DNA of 64,000 nt from Haloplanus ruber (lineage in GTDB: Archaea; Halobacteriota; Halobacteria; Halobacteriales; Haloferacaceae), in NCBI RefSeq assembly GCF_024494725.1, contig NZ_JANHDK010000003.1:186001-250000 (forward strand), given 5' to 3'. A program made the translations under genes and the position numbers. Positions within the stretch are counted from its first letter, which is position 1. Every line of letters starts with the position of its first letter. The notes beneath the pieces were generated by a model. That model did no database searches and was not told the origin of the DNA. It saw only the letters and a list, made by a program, of their open reading frames with translations. Of this stretch, positions 15,445 to 24,439 are shown piece by piece.

Positions 15445-17244
15445 TCAACGCTCGCTGATCAGCTGTTCCATCTCGTCCAGTGTCTCACCGTAGGTCGACA
15501 ACGCCGTCTCGATGTACGTGGCGTCGGTCGTGTCCACGCCCGCTCGCTCCAGGACCTCGGCCGGGTACGCGGACCCGCCCATCCGCAGAGCCTCGCGATA
15601 GTCCGCCGCGGCGGCCTCGCCCTCGGTCTCGATCCGGTCGACGATGGCTGTCGCCGCGCTGATGCCCGTGCTGTACTGGTAGACGTAGTAGCCGTAGTAG
15701 AAGTGTGGAATCCGCATCCACTCGCGGGCGATGTGGTCGTCGACGACCGCGGGTTCGTAGAAGTCCGCCTTCAGGTCGCGGTAAAGCTCGTCGAAGCGGT
15801 CCGGGGTGAGTGCCCCGCCGTCCTCGATCACCTCGTGGATGCGGAGTTCGAACTCCGCAAACATGGTCTGACGGAACAGCGTCGACCGGAACCGTTCGAG
15901 ATACTCGTCGAGGACGTGCCGGCGGACCCGTTCGTCGTCGACGGTCTCCAGCAGATGGTGGGTCAGGAGCGTCTCGTTGACCGTACTCGCCACCTCGGCG
16001 ACGAAGATATCGTAGCTGCTGTACTGCCACGGCTGGGCCTCGTTCGTCAGTTCCGAGTGCATCGAGTGGCCGAGTTCGTGGGCCAGCGTGAACATCGAGG
16101 CCACGTCGTCCTGGTAGTTCATCAGGATGAACGGCTGGGTGTCGTAGGTGCCAGCCGAGAACGCGCCCGACCGCTTCCCGCGGTTCTCGTAGACGTCGAC
16201 CCACCGCGAATCCAGCCCCTCGGCCATCCGCTCCTGATACGCTTCGCCGAGCGGGGCGACGGCGTCGACGACGTACTCCACCGCCTGCTCGTAGGGAATC
16301 TCCGGCGGGTCGCCCGCCGCCATCGGCGCGTAGAGATCCCACATCTGCAGGTCGTCGACGCCCAACGCCTCGGCTTTCAGGTCGGCGTGACGATGGAGGT
16401 ATCCGAGATTCTCCCGCACCGTTTCGACGAGGGTGTCGTACGCGTCGATTGGGACGTTCGGTCCGTCGAGCGCCGCCTCGCGGGCCGTCTCGTAGTTGCG
16501 GGCGCGGGCGAGTTTTACGTCCTTGATCACACTCTTTTTCAGCGCCGCCCCCACGCCGTTTCGCACGTCGGTCCACCGGTCGTAGAAGGCCTCGTGGACC
16601 TCGCGTCGGAACTCGCGGTTCGGCCGCTTCTGGAGTTTCGTGAAGTTGCCGAGCGAAATCTCGACGTCCTCGCCGTCGGGGTCCTCCACGGTCGGGAACT
16701 CCATGTCCGCGTTCGAGAGCATCGAGTACACCTCGCTCGCGGCGTCGGTCACGTCCGTGAGGTCCGCGAGCAGTTCCTCCACCTCCTTCGACCGGGTGTG
16801 TGGCTTCCCCCGCAACACGTCGTCGAAGTAGTGTTCGTACTCGGCCAGCGCGGGTTCGGCCTCGACGAACGCCTCGATCTCGGATTCGTCGAGTTCCTGC
16901 AGTTCGGGGTCGACAAAGCTCGCGGCGCTCCGGGCGTCGGCCGCCAGCGACTCCGCGCGGGCCGACATGGCCTGGTACTCGCTCTCGCGGGTGTCCTCGC
17001 TGCTCCGGAGGTTGGCGTAGGTCGATACTGTCGCCACGTCCCGGAGGAGTTCCTCGCGCAGTTCGAGCAGTTCGTGGAGCGTCTCGGGGCTCTCGGTGAC
17101 CCGCCCTTCGTAGGCCGCGAGGTCGTCGATGCGGTCGCCGACGTCCTCGAAGGCCGCCTCCCAGTCCTCGTCGGTGACGAAGATGCTCTCCAGATCCCAC
17201 TTGTCCTCGGCGTCGATTTCGCTGCGTTCGGGAACCGAACTCAT
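15445..17244 (-). CDS. pepF: Oligoendopeptidase F (M3 family metallopeptidase)
   Basis: 599 residues from ATG 17244. The zinc motif HELGHSMH is followed about 25 residues later by the third ligand region, FVAEVASTVNE, as in M3B peptidases. The N-terminal WDLESIFVTDEDWEAAF and the mid-protein NFTKLQKRPNREFRREVHEAFYDRW are characteristic PepF stretches. The C-terminal HFYYGYYVYQYSTGISAA contains the Tyr/His residues that shape the active site. It hydrolyses short peptides in the cytoplasm, probably finishing off proteasome products; the PAN gene is its upstream neighbour on the same strand. The open frame continues far upstream (to 19095) only as an artefact of high G+C. Confidence 0.93.
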   Translation of the reverse strand: MSSVPERSEIDAEDKWDLESIFVTDEDWEAAFEDVGDRIDDLAAYEGRVTESPETLHELLELREELLRDVATVSTYANLRSSEDTRESEYQAMSARAESLAADARSAASFVDPELQELDESEIEAFVEAEPALAEYEHYFDDVLRGKPHTRSKEVEELLADLTDVTDAASEVYSMLSNADMEFPTVEDPDGEDVEISLGNFTKLQKRPNREFRREVHEAFYDRWTDVRNGVGAALKKSVIKDVKLARARNYETAREAALDGPNVPIDAYDTLVETVRENLGYLHRHADLKAEALGVDDLQMWDLYAPMAAGDPPEIPYEQAVEYVVDAVAPLGEAYQERMAEGLDSRWVDVYENRGKRSGAFSAGTYDTQPFILMNYQDDVASMFTLAHELGHSMHSELTNEAQPWQYSSYDIFVAEVASTVNETLLTHHLLETVDDERVRRHVLDEYLERFRSTLFRQTMFAEFELRIHEVIEDGGALTPDRFDELYRDLKADFYEPAVVDDHIAREWMRIPHFYYGYYVYQYSTGISAATAIVDRIETEGEAAAADYREALRMGGSAYPAEVLERAGVDTTDATYIETALSTYGETLDEMEQLISER

Positions 17245-17327
17245 CGCCAGCCCGTAGGGTGGCCCCCGCCGTAAGGGTTCGTACTCCGGCTGTCGTCGGA
17301 CTCGAACGCGTCTCTTTCCGTACCCAA

Positions 17328-17335
17328 CGTTTACT
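17328..17335 (+). promoter_or_regulatory. TATA-like box of the sugar-acid dehydratase gene
   Basis: CGTTTACT is centred about 30 nt before ATG 17362 and suggests a leaderless or very short leader. Confidence 0.5.
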
Positions 17336-17361
17336 ACACGTGGCGAAGTTCTCGGCACACG

Positions 17362-18597
17362 ATGGTCGACTACGCCAGTCTCCGCGACCCGAACGCGGAG
17401 TATACGATGCGCGATCTGTCGGCGCCGACGATGGGCCTCACCGCGGACCGCGGCCCTCGCGACGTCGAGATCACCGATGTACAGACCACGATGGTCGACG
17501 GCAACTACCCCTGGATTCTCGTCCGTGTCTACACGGACGCGGGCGTCGTCGGCACCGGCGAGTCCTACTGGGGCGGCGGCGAGACGGAGATCATCGAGCG
17601 GATGAAACCCTTCGTCGTCGGCGAGAATCCGCTCGACATCGACCGTCTCTACGAACACCTCGTCCAGAAGATGAGCGGTGAGGGGTCTATCGCCGGCAAG
17701 GTGATCTCGGCCATCTCCGGGATCGAAATCGCGCTCCACGACGTCGCCGGCAAACTCCTCGAGGTTCCGGCCTACCAACTTCTCGGCGGCAAGTACCGCG
17801 ACGAGGTGCGCGTCTACTGTGACTGTCACGCTGGCGACGAATCGGAGCCCGCATCGAACGCCGCCGAGGCCGAGCGCGTCGTCTCGGAACTGGGCTACGA
17901 CGCGATCAAGTTCGACCTCGACGTCCCCTCGGGCCACGAGAAGGACCGCGCCAACCGCCACCTCCGCGGTCCGGAGGTCCAGCACAAGGTCGACATCGTC
18001 CGCGAGGTGTGTGAGACCGTCGGCGACCGTGCCGACGTCGCCTTCGACTGTCACTGGTCGTTCACCGCCAACTCCGCGCAGCGACTCGCCGAGGCCATCG
18101 AACCGTACGACGTCTGGTGGCTCGAAGACCCCGTCCCTCCGGAGAACCACGAGGTCCAGAAGACGGTCACGCAGTCGACGACGACGCCCATCGCCGTCGG
18201 GGAGAACGTCTACCGCAAGTTCGGCCAGCGGACGCTCATCGAACCGCAGGCCGTCGACATCGTCGCCCCCGACCTCCCGCGTGTCGGTGGGATGCGCGAG
18301 ACCCGAAAGATCGCCGACCTGGCCGACATGTACTACGTGCCCGTCGCGATGCACAACGTCTCCTCGCCCATCGGCACGATGGCCTCGGCCCACGTCGCCA
18401 CCGCCATCCCCAACTCTCTCGCCTTGGAGTTTCACTCCTACCAACTCGGTTGGTGGGAGGACCTCATCGAGGAGGACAACCTCATCGAGGGCGGTCGCAT
18501 GGCGGTGCCCGAGAAACCCGGTCTCGGCCTGACGCTCGACCTCGACGCCGTGTCGGAACACATGGTCGACGGCGAGACGTTGTTCGACGAGGCGTAG
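17362..18597 (+). CDS. gnaD: Sugar-acid dehydratase of the enolase superfamily (gluconate dehydratase-like)
   Basis: A 411-residue mandelate racemase/muconate lactonizing-type enzyme. The N-terminal capping domain contains GEGSIAGKVISAISGIEIALHD. In the barrel, KFDLDV supplies a K-x-D pair, FDCHWS the first metal Asp, WLEDPVPPE the second acid, VGENVYR the third, and VAMHNVSSP the His. The opening matches what I remember of haloarchaeal gluconate dehydratase in the semi-phosphorylative Entner-Doudoroff pathway. Xylonate or galactonate dehydratase is the main alternative. Its 3' end (LFDEA and stop) is tandemly repeated downstream. Confidence 0.8.
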   Translation: MVDYASLRDPNAEYTMRDLSAPTMGLTADRGPRDVEITDVQTTMVDGNYPWILVRVYTDAGVVGTGESYWGGGETEIIERMKPFVVGENPLDIDRLYEHLVQKMSGEGSIAGKVISAISGIEIALHDVAGKLLEVPAYQLLGGKYRDEVRVYCDCHAGDESEPASNAAEAERVVSELGYDAIKFDLDVPSGHEKDRANRHLRGPEVQHKVDIVREVCETVGDRADVAFDCHWSFTANSAQRLAEAIEPYDVWWLEDPVPPENHEVQKTVTQSTTTPIAVGENVYRKFGQRTLIEPQAVDIVAPDLPRVGGMRETRKIADLADMYYVPVAMHNVSSPIGTMASAHVATAIPNSLALEFHSYQLGWWEDLIEEDNLIEGGRMAVPEKPGLGLTLDLDAVSEHMVDGETLFDEA

Positions 18598-18673
18598 TCG
18601 TCGAGCAGGCGAATCTTCGAGTTGCGTTGTTCGACGAGGCGTAGTCGTCGAGCGGGCGAATCTTCGAGTTGGG
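18580..18673. repeat. 47-bp tandem duplication of the dehydratase gene tail
   Basis: Two 47-bp units (18580-18626 and 18627-18673) start TTGTTCGACGAGGCGTAG and differ at few positions. The first contains the true LFDEA-stop codons; the second repeats them untranslated. A decayed third unit follows (CGTTCGGCGAGGCGTCGTCG, from about 18677). Confidence 0.8.
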
Positions 18674-18740
18674 TCGTTCGGCGAGGCGTCGTCGGTGCCG
18701 GTCGCCGGGCGACGCTCCGTCCCCACGCCGTCGGTGGGAA

Positions 18741-18748
18741 GCTTTTCG
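18741..18748 (+). promoter_or_regulatory. TATA-like box of the CPBP protease gene
   Basis: GCTTTTCG is centred about 28 nt before ATG 18773, downstream of the 47-bp repeats. Confidence 0.45.
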
Positions 18749-18772
18749 AGGCTCCCGTACCCAGTGGCAGAT

Positions 18773-19591
18773 ATGCCCTCACTCGACGACCGGACGCGCG
18801 CCCGCCTCCGGGCAGTCGTCGTCGTCCTGCTGGTGTCGGGGATCGGTCTCGGCGTCGGCGCCGGCCTCGCGCTCGGTCTCTCACTGCTGTTTGTCGGCCT
18901 CGGCGCGGAGCCTTCGCCCTTTGTCCTCCTGGTGATTTCGCTCGTTTCGATCCAGGGAGTCGCCTTCGGCGGTGTCGCCGTGGGATACGTCCTAGTCCGC
19001 GGGTGGGGTCTCGACGACCTCGGTGTCCGGCTCCCCTCGATTCGTGACCTCGTGTTCGTCGTCGGGGGGTACGTGACGGCGCTGGTGGCCGCCATCGCCG
19101 GCGCGCTCTTCGTCAGTGTCGCCGGCGCCCCCGCCGGCGAGAATCAGGTCGCCGAGTTCGCTAGCGCCGACCCGAGCGTCCTCCTGTGGCTCATCCCCGG
19201 CTCCTTCCTGCTCATCGGCCCCGGCGAGGAACTGCTCTTCCGGGGCATCGTCCAAGGTCGCCTCCGCGAGACGTTCGACCCGATTCCGGGTGTCGCCCTC
19301 GCCAGCGCCTTCTTTGCCGCGGTCCACTTCGTCGCCCTGACCGGCGGCACTGGCGGTCGCTTGGTGACTGTGACCGTCTTATTCTTCCCCGCGCTGGTGT
19401 TCGGGACCGTCTACGAACTCACCGACAACCTCGTGGTGCCGGCGCTCGTCCACGGCGCCTACAACGCGACGCTGTTCTCGCTGGCGTACCTGGCGATCCA
19501 ACTCTCCGAGTCGGGTGGGTTGGAGGGACCGGAAGCGGCGACGGAGGCGGTCGCGGCGCTGCTCGTCGGCGTTGTCGCCCTGCCGGCGTAG
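18773..19591 (+). CDS. CPBP family intramembrane metalloprotease (Abi/CAAX-like)
   Basis: 272 residues with about eight hydrophobic helices. The family motifs are all present: motif 1 [15 protein letters not shown] (EExxxR), motif 2 FAAVHFVAL (FxxxH) and motif 3 [11 protein letters not shown] (HxxxN). CPBP proteases cleave within or near the membrane; the haloarchaeal roles are mostly unknown, and some bacterial members affect bacteriocin immunity or signalling. The start at 18773 is chosen because [15 protein letters not shown] directly precedes the first helix and fits the TATA-like box. The upstream frame runs through the repeats and is not coding. Confidence 0.9.
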   Translation: MPSLDDRTRARLRAVVVVLLVSGIGLGVGAGLALGLSLLFVGLGAEPSPFVLLVISLVSIQGVAFGGVAVGYVLVRGWGLDDLGVRLPSIRDLVFVVGGYVTALVAAIAGALFVSVAGAPAGENQVAEFASADPSVLLWLIPGSFLLIGPGEELLFRGIVQGRLRETFDPIPGVALASAFFAAVHFVALTGGTGGRLVTVTVLFFPALVFGTVYELTDNLVVPALVHGAYNATLFSLAYLAIQLSESGGLEGPEAATEAVAALLVGVVALPA

Positions 19592-19606
19592 GCCGTCGGA
19601 ACGGAA

Positions 19607-19614
19607 CCCTTACC
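19607..19614 (+). promoter_or_regulatory. TATA-like box of tgtA
   Basis: CCCTTACC is centred 27 nt before ATG 19638, just after the CPBP stop. Confidence 0.5.
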
Positions 19615-19637
19615 GCGCCGGCCCGAACAGTGGCGGT

Positions 19638-21131
19638 ATGCGCGATTGCTTCGAGACCCGTCACAGCGACGTGCTCGGTCGGATCGGGGAGTTGACCGTT
19701 CCCCGTGCCGACCAGACCGTCGAGACGCCGGCCCTCCTGCCCGTCATCAACCCCAACATCCGGACGGTGTCGCCGGCCCGCCTCGAAGCCGAGTTCGGCG
19801 CCGACGCCCTCATCACCAACGCCTACATCATCCGCGGAACCGACGACCTTCGCGAGCGCGCCCTCGACGAGGGGCTACACGAGATGCTCGGATTCTCGGG
19901 CGCCATCGTCACCGACTCCGGCTCCTTCCAGTTGGCCGAGTACGGCGACATCGACGTGACGACCCGCGAGATTCTCTCCTTCCAGCGGGAGATCGGATCG
20001 GACGTCGCCACGCCCGTGGACGTGCCGACACCGCCCGACGCGGCCCGCGAGCAGACCGAGGCGGACCTGGCGACGACCGAACAGGCGCTCGCGGACGCCG
20101 AGGCCGTCGATACCGGCGAGATGCTGGTCAACGCGCCGGTCCAAGGATCGACCCACCTCGACCTCCGCGAAGCCGCCGCCCGCCACGCCGACGCCACCGA
20201 CCTCGACGTCTTCCCCGTCGGCGCCGTCGTCCCGCTGATGAACGACTACCGGTACGCGGACGTGGTCGACGTGCTCGCGGCCGCCAAGCGCGGCCTCGGC
20301 GCCGACCGCCCGGTCCACCTCTTCGGTGCCGGTCACCCCATGATGTTCGCGCTCGCGGCCGCCATGGGAGCCGACCTCTTCGACTCCGCCGCGTACGCCA
20401 TCTACGCCCGCGACGACCGCTATCTCACCGTCCGCGGGACGCGCCACCTCGACGACCTCACGTATCTCCCCTGTGAGTGCCCGATCTGTACCTCGCATAC
20501 GCCCGCCGACCTCCGGGGTGCGGCCGCCGACGAGCGCGAACGACTCCTGGCGGAACACAACCTTCACGTCTCCTTCGGCGAACTGCGCCGCATCAAGGCG
20601 GCCATCCGCGAGGGGAACCTCCTCGAACTCGTCGAGACGCGCTCCCGCGCCCACCCCGCGATGCTCGACGGCTACCGCGCGCTCTTGGATCACGCCGCCC
20701 AACTGGAGCGTCACGACCCTACCTCCAAGGGCACCTTCTTCTACTGCTCGGCCGAGAGTGCCCGTCGTCCCGAGGTGGTCCGTCACCACGACCGACTCGG
20801 TCGACTCGATGCGCCCGCGACGCTGTTGCTCACCGAGGGGTCGTCGCCTTCGGGCGACCGCTTCGACGCGGCCTGGCGGCTCCTGCCGCCCTTTGGCCCC
20901 GTTCCCCGGGCGCTCTCGGAGACCTACCCGTTCACGGCCGAACTCCCCGACCGAACCGACCGACCCGCCCAGGAGGCTGCCGCACGCGGGGTCGACCGCC
21001 TCGTCGACGCCAACCCCGACACCGACGTCACGGTCGCCCACGACGACTGGGCGGCGTCCGCCCTCGACCGATTGCCCGCGTCGGTCCGGGCCGAACCGCT
21101 CGGTGCGCGCCCGGACCGGGACGACGCCTGA
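19638..21131 (+). CDS. tgtA: tRNA-guanine(15) transglycosylase (archaeosine step 1)
   Basis: 497 residues from ATG 19638. ArcTGT swaps G15 of tRNA for preQ0. The TIM-barrel catalytic region reads [13 protein letters not shown], with the substrate-binding Asp, and [12 protein letters not shown] and [22 protein letters not shown] follow. The zinc site is [12 protein letters not shown]-terminal extension of about 140 residues ([11 protein letters not shown] onward) follows the catalytic domain, as in the archaeal enzyme; no clear PUA domain is seen at the end. ArcS and RaSEA in this window complete the pathway. The frame is open upstream but the family begins at [16 protein letters not shown]. 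Confidence 0.93.
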   Translation: MRDCFETRHSDVLGRIGELTVPRADQTVETPALLPVINPNIRTVSPARLEAEFGADALITNAYIIRGTDDLRERALDEGLHEMLGFSGAIVTDSGSFQLAEYGDIDVTTREILSFQREIGSDVATPVDVPTPPDAAREQTEADLATTEQALADAEAVDTGEMLVNAPVQGSTHLDLREAAARHADATDLDVFPVGAVVPLMNDYRYADVVDVLAAAKRGLGADRPVHLFGAGHPMMFALAAAMGADLFDSAAYAIYARDDRYLTVRGTRHLDDLTYLPCECPICTSHTPADLRGAAADERERLLAEHNLHVSFGELRRIKAAIREGNLLELVETRSRAHPAMLDGYRALLDHAAQLERHDPTSKGTFFYCSAESARRPEVVRHHDRLGRLDAPATLLLTEGSSPSGDRFDAAWRLLPPFGPVPRALSETYPFTAELPDRTDRPAQEAAARGVDRLVDANPDTDVTVAHDDWAASALDRLPASVRAEPLGARPDRDDA

Positions 21132-21194
21132 CGCTCGTCGGCGGGGGTGGACCGACGATTGATATGATAGTGGCCCATCAGTTACGACCGACAG

Positions 21195-21581
21195 ATGATC
21201 GATCAGCCGCGCTCCGATGGGGTGACCGACCGCGAGTCAGGGACACAGCCCGGCGACGGAACGGCCGACGAGTTCCGACTCCCGGCCCCCGTCGCCGGGG
21301 CGCTCCGGTCGCTCGGCGACCGCATCGACACGCTTGCCGACTCACTTCCAATCGGCCCCGCACGCCACCACGCTAGGCAGGCCGCCGTAGCCACCCGCAC
21401 CGCGGCCGACGACGACGCCGACCTGGTCGCCCGGCGCGTCGCGCTCGGTGAACTCGTCACGAAACTCCGACTGGCCGCCGACGAGGCCGCCGCCAGCCGC
21501 TCGCAGTACGAACTCCTCGAACTCCTGTACGAGGAGGCGCTCCCGGCGACCCGAGCGGCGAGCGACGTTCTCTACGGCTGA
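21195..21581 (+). CDS. Conserved hypothetical helical protein
   Basis: 128 residues. The N-terminal about 35 residues are polar and probably disordered. The rest is mainly helical: APVAGALRSLGDRIDTLADSLP, then an Ala/Asp-rich helix and SQYELLELLYEEALPATRAASDVLYG. No catalytic or metal motif is seen and no family is recognised. It lies 63 nt after tgtA on the same strand and could be in its operon. Cytoplasmic location is likely because there is no signal or TM segment. Confidence 0.6.
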   Translation: MIDQPRSDGVTDRESGTQPGDGTADEFRLPAPVAGALRSLGDRIDTLADSLPIGPARHHARQAAVATRTAADDDADLVARRVALGELVTKLRLAADEAAASRSQYELLELLYEEALPATRAASDVLYG

Positions 21582-21590
21582 GTCGCGTGG

Positions 21591-21819
21591 TCACGGGCCG
21601 AACCGACGGTAGCCGCTTTGCAGGAGTTGACCGGCTCCGAGGACGGTAAAGACGGCCGTCCCGGCGGCGACGCCGGCGCAGACCCCCCGGCAGGCGTGGC
21701 AGGGGGGTGTACTCGCCAGCCATCAGGAGCACCACTGCGAGAAGCCACAGACCGTACGCACCGAGCGCGGCTCGACGGAGGGACAGCACATCCTCGATCC
21801 GTGTCGCGAGCCACCTCAC
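21591..21819 (-). pseudogene. Frameshifted small two-TM protein with a CxxC loop
   Basis: From ATG 21819 the frame reads MRWLATRIEDVLSLRRAAL then a TM helix (YGLWLLAVVLLMAGEYTP) and loses sense at a run of six identical bases (about 21704-21709). One base away, another frame continues CHACRGVCAGVAAGTAVFTVLGAGQLLQ to a stop at 21591. Joined, the two give a compact protein of about 75 residues with two helices around a Cys-rich turn. It is either a real frameshift or a sequence error in the homopolymer. Confidence 0.45.
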
Positions 21820-21828
21820 GCTGGCGGT

Positions 21829-22290
21829 TCACTCCGCCGTCGCGTCGTCCATCCGCTCGGTGAAATCCCAGGAGTAGACGCGTGCGGGGTCGATCCGAAT
21901 CGCCACCTCGTCGCGGTCGGGATCGAGCAGTTGCCGGGCCAGCGCCGAGTCGGTGCCCCCGAGATAGCGGTCGAGCAGGCCACGGAGCGTCGACTTGTCG
22001 TCGTCGGGGACGATAGTCGCCGACCCGCGTCCCCGGACTCCGCGGTACGGCGGGTCGTTGGTCGACACCTCGAAGGCGACGCCGTCGTCGTCGCGGAGGT
22101 AGCCGACGACGTCGGCGTCCGCGGCGGTGGCACAGACGAACTGGCCGGCGTCGGGGTCGAAGTCGTACCACAGTGAGAGCATCCAGAGGCCGCCGCTGGG
22201 CGTCCGGCAGGCCACCCGGATGGGCACCTGCGCGTCGGCCAGGAACGCGGCGACCGACGCCCGGTCCCACTCACCGGTGTACTCGGTCAT
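21829..22290 (-). CDS. Pyridoxamine 5'-phosphate oxidase-like FMN-binding protein
   Basis: 153 residues from ATG 22290 (MTEYTGEWDRASVAAFL). The split-barrel features are VPIRVACRTPSGGLWMLSLWYDFDPDAGQFVCATA, the FMN-binding core strands, then VAFEVSTNDPPYRGVRGRGSATIV. Such proteins bind FMN or F420 and act as general oxidoreductases or heme/flavin binders; the substrate is unknown. It is convergent with tgtA's neighbour and divergent from the small membrane protein at 22379. The longer upstream frame lacks family similarity. Confidence 0.82.
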   Translation of the reverse strand: MTEYTGEWDRASVAAFLADAQVPIRVACRTPSGGLWMLSLWYDFDPDAGQFVCATAADADVVGYLRDDDGVAFEVSTNDPPYRGVRGRGSATIVPDDDKSTLRGLLDRYLGGTDSALARQLLDPDRDEVAIRIDPARVYSWDFTERMDDATAE

Positions 22291-22378
22291 GGCCCGCGTT
22301 GGGCCGCGGTTGGCTAAAGGCCGTGGGTGGGCCGGACACCGGGGAACGACTTTGCTGGTCGGCGTTCGACCCCCACGT

Positions 22379-22627
22379 GTGTCCCTCCCACTGCAGTTCG
22401 GCGTGCCCGGTGGCCTAGAACTACTGATCGTTCTGTTCACGCTGGTGTTCTCGCTTGTCGTTCCGCTCGTCGTCTCCGCCCTGATCTACCGGGATGCGGC
22501 GGGCCGGAACAGTCGCCACGCGCTCGCCTGGGCCGTCGGCGCCTTCTTCGGCAGCCTCGTCGTCTGGGTACTCTACTACGTCGTCCGCGACGAGGTCGGC
22601 CCGTCGCGGCCCGGGAACGAAACGTAG
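22379..22627 (+). CDS. Small two-TM membrane protein (GTG start)
   Basis: 82 residues from GTG 22379 (reads MSLPLQFGVPGGLELL). Two hydrophobic helices, LIVLFTLVFSLVVPLVVSALIY and ALAWAVGAFFGSLVVWVLYYV, flank a short polar loop, RDAAGRNSRH. No ATG exists at the right place, so a GTG start is needed. No family function is known. It ends 26 nt before arcS and may share its transcript. Confidence 0.7.
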   Translation: MSLPLQFGVPGGLELLIVLFTLVFSLVVPLVVSALIYRDAAGRNSRHALAWAVGAFFGSLVVWVLYYVVRDEVGPSRPGNET

Positions 22628-22653
22628 TTCCGCGCCCCCCTCCACCAACGCCT

Positions 22654-24414
22654 ATGACCGAATATTTCGAGGTCCACGCACGGGACGGGGCCGCCCGTCT
22701 TGGCGAACTCCGCCTGCGTGACCCCGTAACCACGCCCACTCTCGCCGACGCCGTCGTCGTCGACGGCGGGAGTCTCTGGGGGACCGACCGTGACCTCCCC
22801 GAAGGGAGTGAGGCCGAACTTACGGTCCTCCCCCATCGAGCGTTCCCCGCGGGCACCGACCCGACCGTGCAGGACTCCTTCGCCGTCGACTACCCGGACG
22901 TCGACTACCCGAGTGCGGGCGTCGTCACCGCGGAGACGGCCGCCGACTACGGCTGTGACGCCTACGTCCTCTCGAACGCCCAGGGAGTCGCCGGCCACGG
23001 CGCCTCCTTCCGCGACGAACTGATCGCCGTCCGGGAGGCGGTTCCGGCCGACACCGCGCTCTACCTCGCCGGCGTCGCCACCCCCCGCAACGTCGCGACG
23101 CTCGTCGCCGCGGGTGTCGACCTCGTGGATACCAAACGCGCCCGGGTGAAAGGCCGGCAGGGACGCTATCTCACCCCGGAAGGCGAGTATCACCTCGACG
23201 AACTCGACGAACTTCCCGGCGCCCACCCGCGCGACCCACCGCTCGCGGAGTTCACCCGCGAGGACTGTGTCGCCCACAACGTCGCCGCCCTCGAAGCCGA
23301 ACTCCGCACCGTCCGCACCCGGATCCGGCGGGGGCGCCTCCGGGACTACCTCGAAGGCCAGGGCCGCCACGAGAACTGGCTGACCGCCTCGTTTCGCGAG
23401 TTCGACCAGGAGTACCGCTATCTGGAGCAACGGACGCCGGTCATCCGCGATACGGAACTCAGCGCGGCGAGTGAGGATACGCTGAACCGGGTGGAGATCC
23501 AGCGGTTCGCCGACCGGGTCACCAGCCGCTATCGCAACCGGTTTTCGAACCCGCTCGTGCTCGTGCCGTGTTCGGCACGCAAACCCTACAGCGACTCCCA
23601 GAGCCACGCCCAGTTTCACCGCGCCATCGGCTACCGCGGCCACGTCGCCTCGATGACATCGCCTATCGGCGTCGTACCCCAGGAACTGGAGTGTACGTAC
23701 CCCGCCCAGCACTACGACGCGGTGGTCACCGGCGACTGGACCGAAGGCGAGAAGGACTTCGTCGCCACCGTACTGGAGCGGTATCTGGAGCGCAACGACT
23801 ACCCCCGGGTGATCGCTCACGTCCCCGGCGAGGGCTATCGCGACATCTGCGAGCGGGTGGCCGACCGGGTGGATACGCCCTTCGAGTTCACCGCCGTGGA
23901 CCACCCCACCACGTCCGCGTCGCTGTCGAACCTCGACGCGGCGCTTTCGGGCGAACTCAAATACTCGAAGCGAGAGCGCCAGCACAACACGATTCGGGCC
24001 ATCGCCGACTACCAGTTCGGCCCCGGCGCCGGCGACGACCTGTTTCCGGATCTGCGGACGACGAGCCGCCATCCCAAACTGCAGGTCCGCGACGGTGACG
24101 ACACCCAACTCGCGGCGCAGGTCCCCCAGTACGGCGTCCTCGCGTTCACCCTCGCCGGCGCCCGCCACTGGGCCGCAAGCCCCGCGCCGACCAAGCGCGT
24201 GGAAATCGACGGCTTCGTCCCCCACGGGAGCGTCCTCGCCCCCGGCGTGACCGACGCCGACGCCGACGTCCGCGTCGGCGACGAGGTGGTCGTCGAGGGG
24301 CCGGCGGCCTTCGGAGTCGGCCGGGCGACGATGCACGGCGCGGAGATGCGGGAGAGCACCCGCGGTGTCGCCGTCGAGATGCGCCACGTCGAGGCGACTG
24401 AGGACAACGCTTAA
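22654..24414 (+). CDS. arcS: Archaeosine synthase ArcS (archaeosine step 2)
   Basis: 586 residues from ATG 22654. It has the divergent TGT-like N-terminal domain of TgtA2/ArcS rather than an active transglycosylase. The decisive mark is PCSARKPYSDSQSH (about residue 308), the PCSxxKPY signature of ArcS. The C-terminal FVPHGSVLAPGVTDAD and VVVEGPAAFGVGRATM form a PUA RNA-binding domain. ArcS attaches lysine to preQ0-15 in tRNA, and RaSEA then converts the adduct to archaeosine. The stop overlaps the promoter of the next gene. Confidence 0.93.
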   Translation: MTEYFEVHARDGAARLGELRLRDPVTTPTLADAVVVDGGSLWGTDRDLPEGSEAELTVLPHRAFPAGTDPTVQDSFAVDYPDVDYPSAGVVTAETAADYGCDAYVLSNAQGVAGHGASFRDELIAVREAVPADTALYLAGVATPRNVATLVAAGVDLVDTKRARVKGRQGRYLTPEGEYHLDELDELPGAHPRDPPLAEFTREDCVAHNVAALEAELRTVRTRIRRGRLRDYLEGQGRHENWLTASFREFDQEYRYLEQRTPVIRDTELSAASEDTLNRVEIQRFADRVTSRYRNRFSNPLVLVPCSARKPYSDSQSHAQFHRAIGYRGHVASMTSPIGVVPQELECTYPAQHYDAVVTGDWTEGEKDFVATVLERYLERNDYPRVIAHVPGEGYRDICERVADRVDTPFEFTAVDHPTTSASLSNLDAALSGELKYSKRERQHNTIRAIADYQFGPGAGDDLFPDLRTTSRHPKLQVRDGDDTQLAAQVPQYGVLAFTLAGARHWAASPAPTKRVEIDGFVPHGSVLAPGVTDADADVRVGDEVVVEGPAAFGVGRATMHGAEMRESTRGVAVEMRHVEATEDNA

Positions 24415-24416
24415 CA
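24409..24416 (+). promoter_or_regulatory. TATA-like box of the AOR-like gene, inside the arcS stop
   Basis: GCTTAACA is centred 27 nt before ATG 24440 and contains the arcS stop codon (TAA 24412-24414). Confidence 0.5.
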
Positions 24417-24439
24417 CAGTCTCCCGACTACGTGTGTCG

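Noticed and set aside
17245-19095. Long upstream continuation of the pepF frame on the minus strand
   Set aside because: It is the antisense of the dehydratase and CPBP genes and reads as low-complexity Arg/Gly/Val/Asp sequence, a high-G+C artefact.
22127-22378. Upstream extension of the small membrane protein frame
   Set aside because: It is antisense to the PPOX-like gene; the GTG at 22379 directly precedes the first helix.
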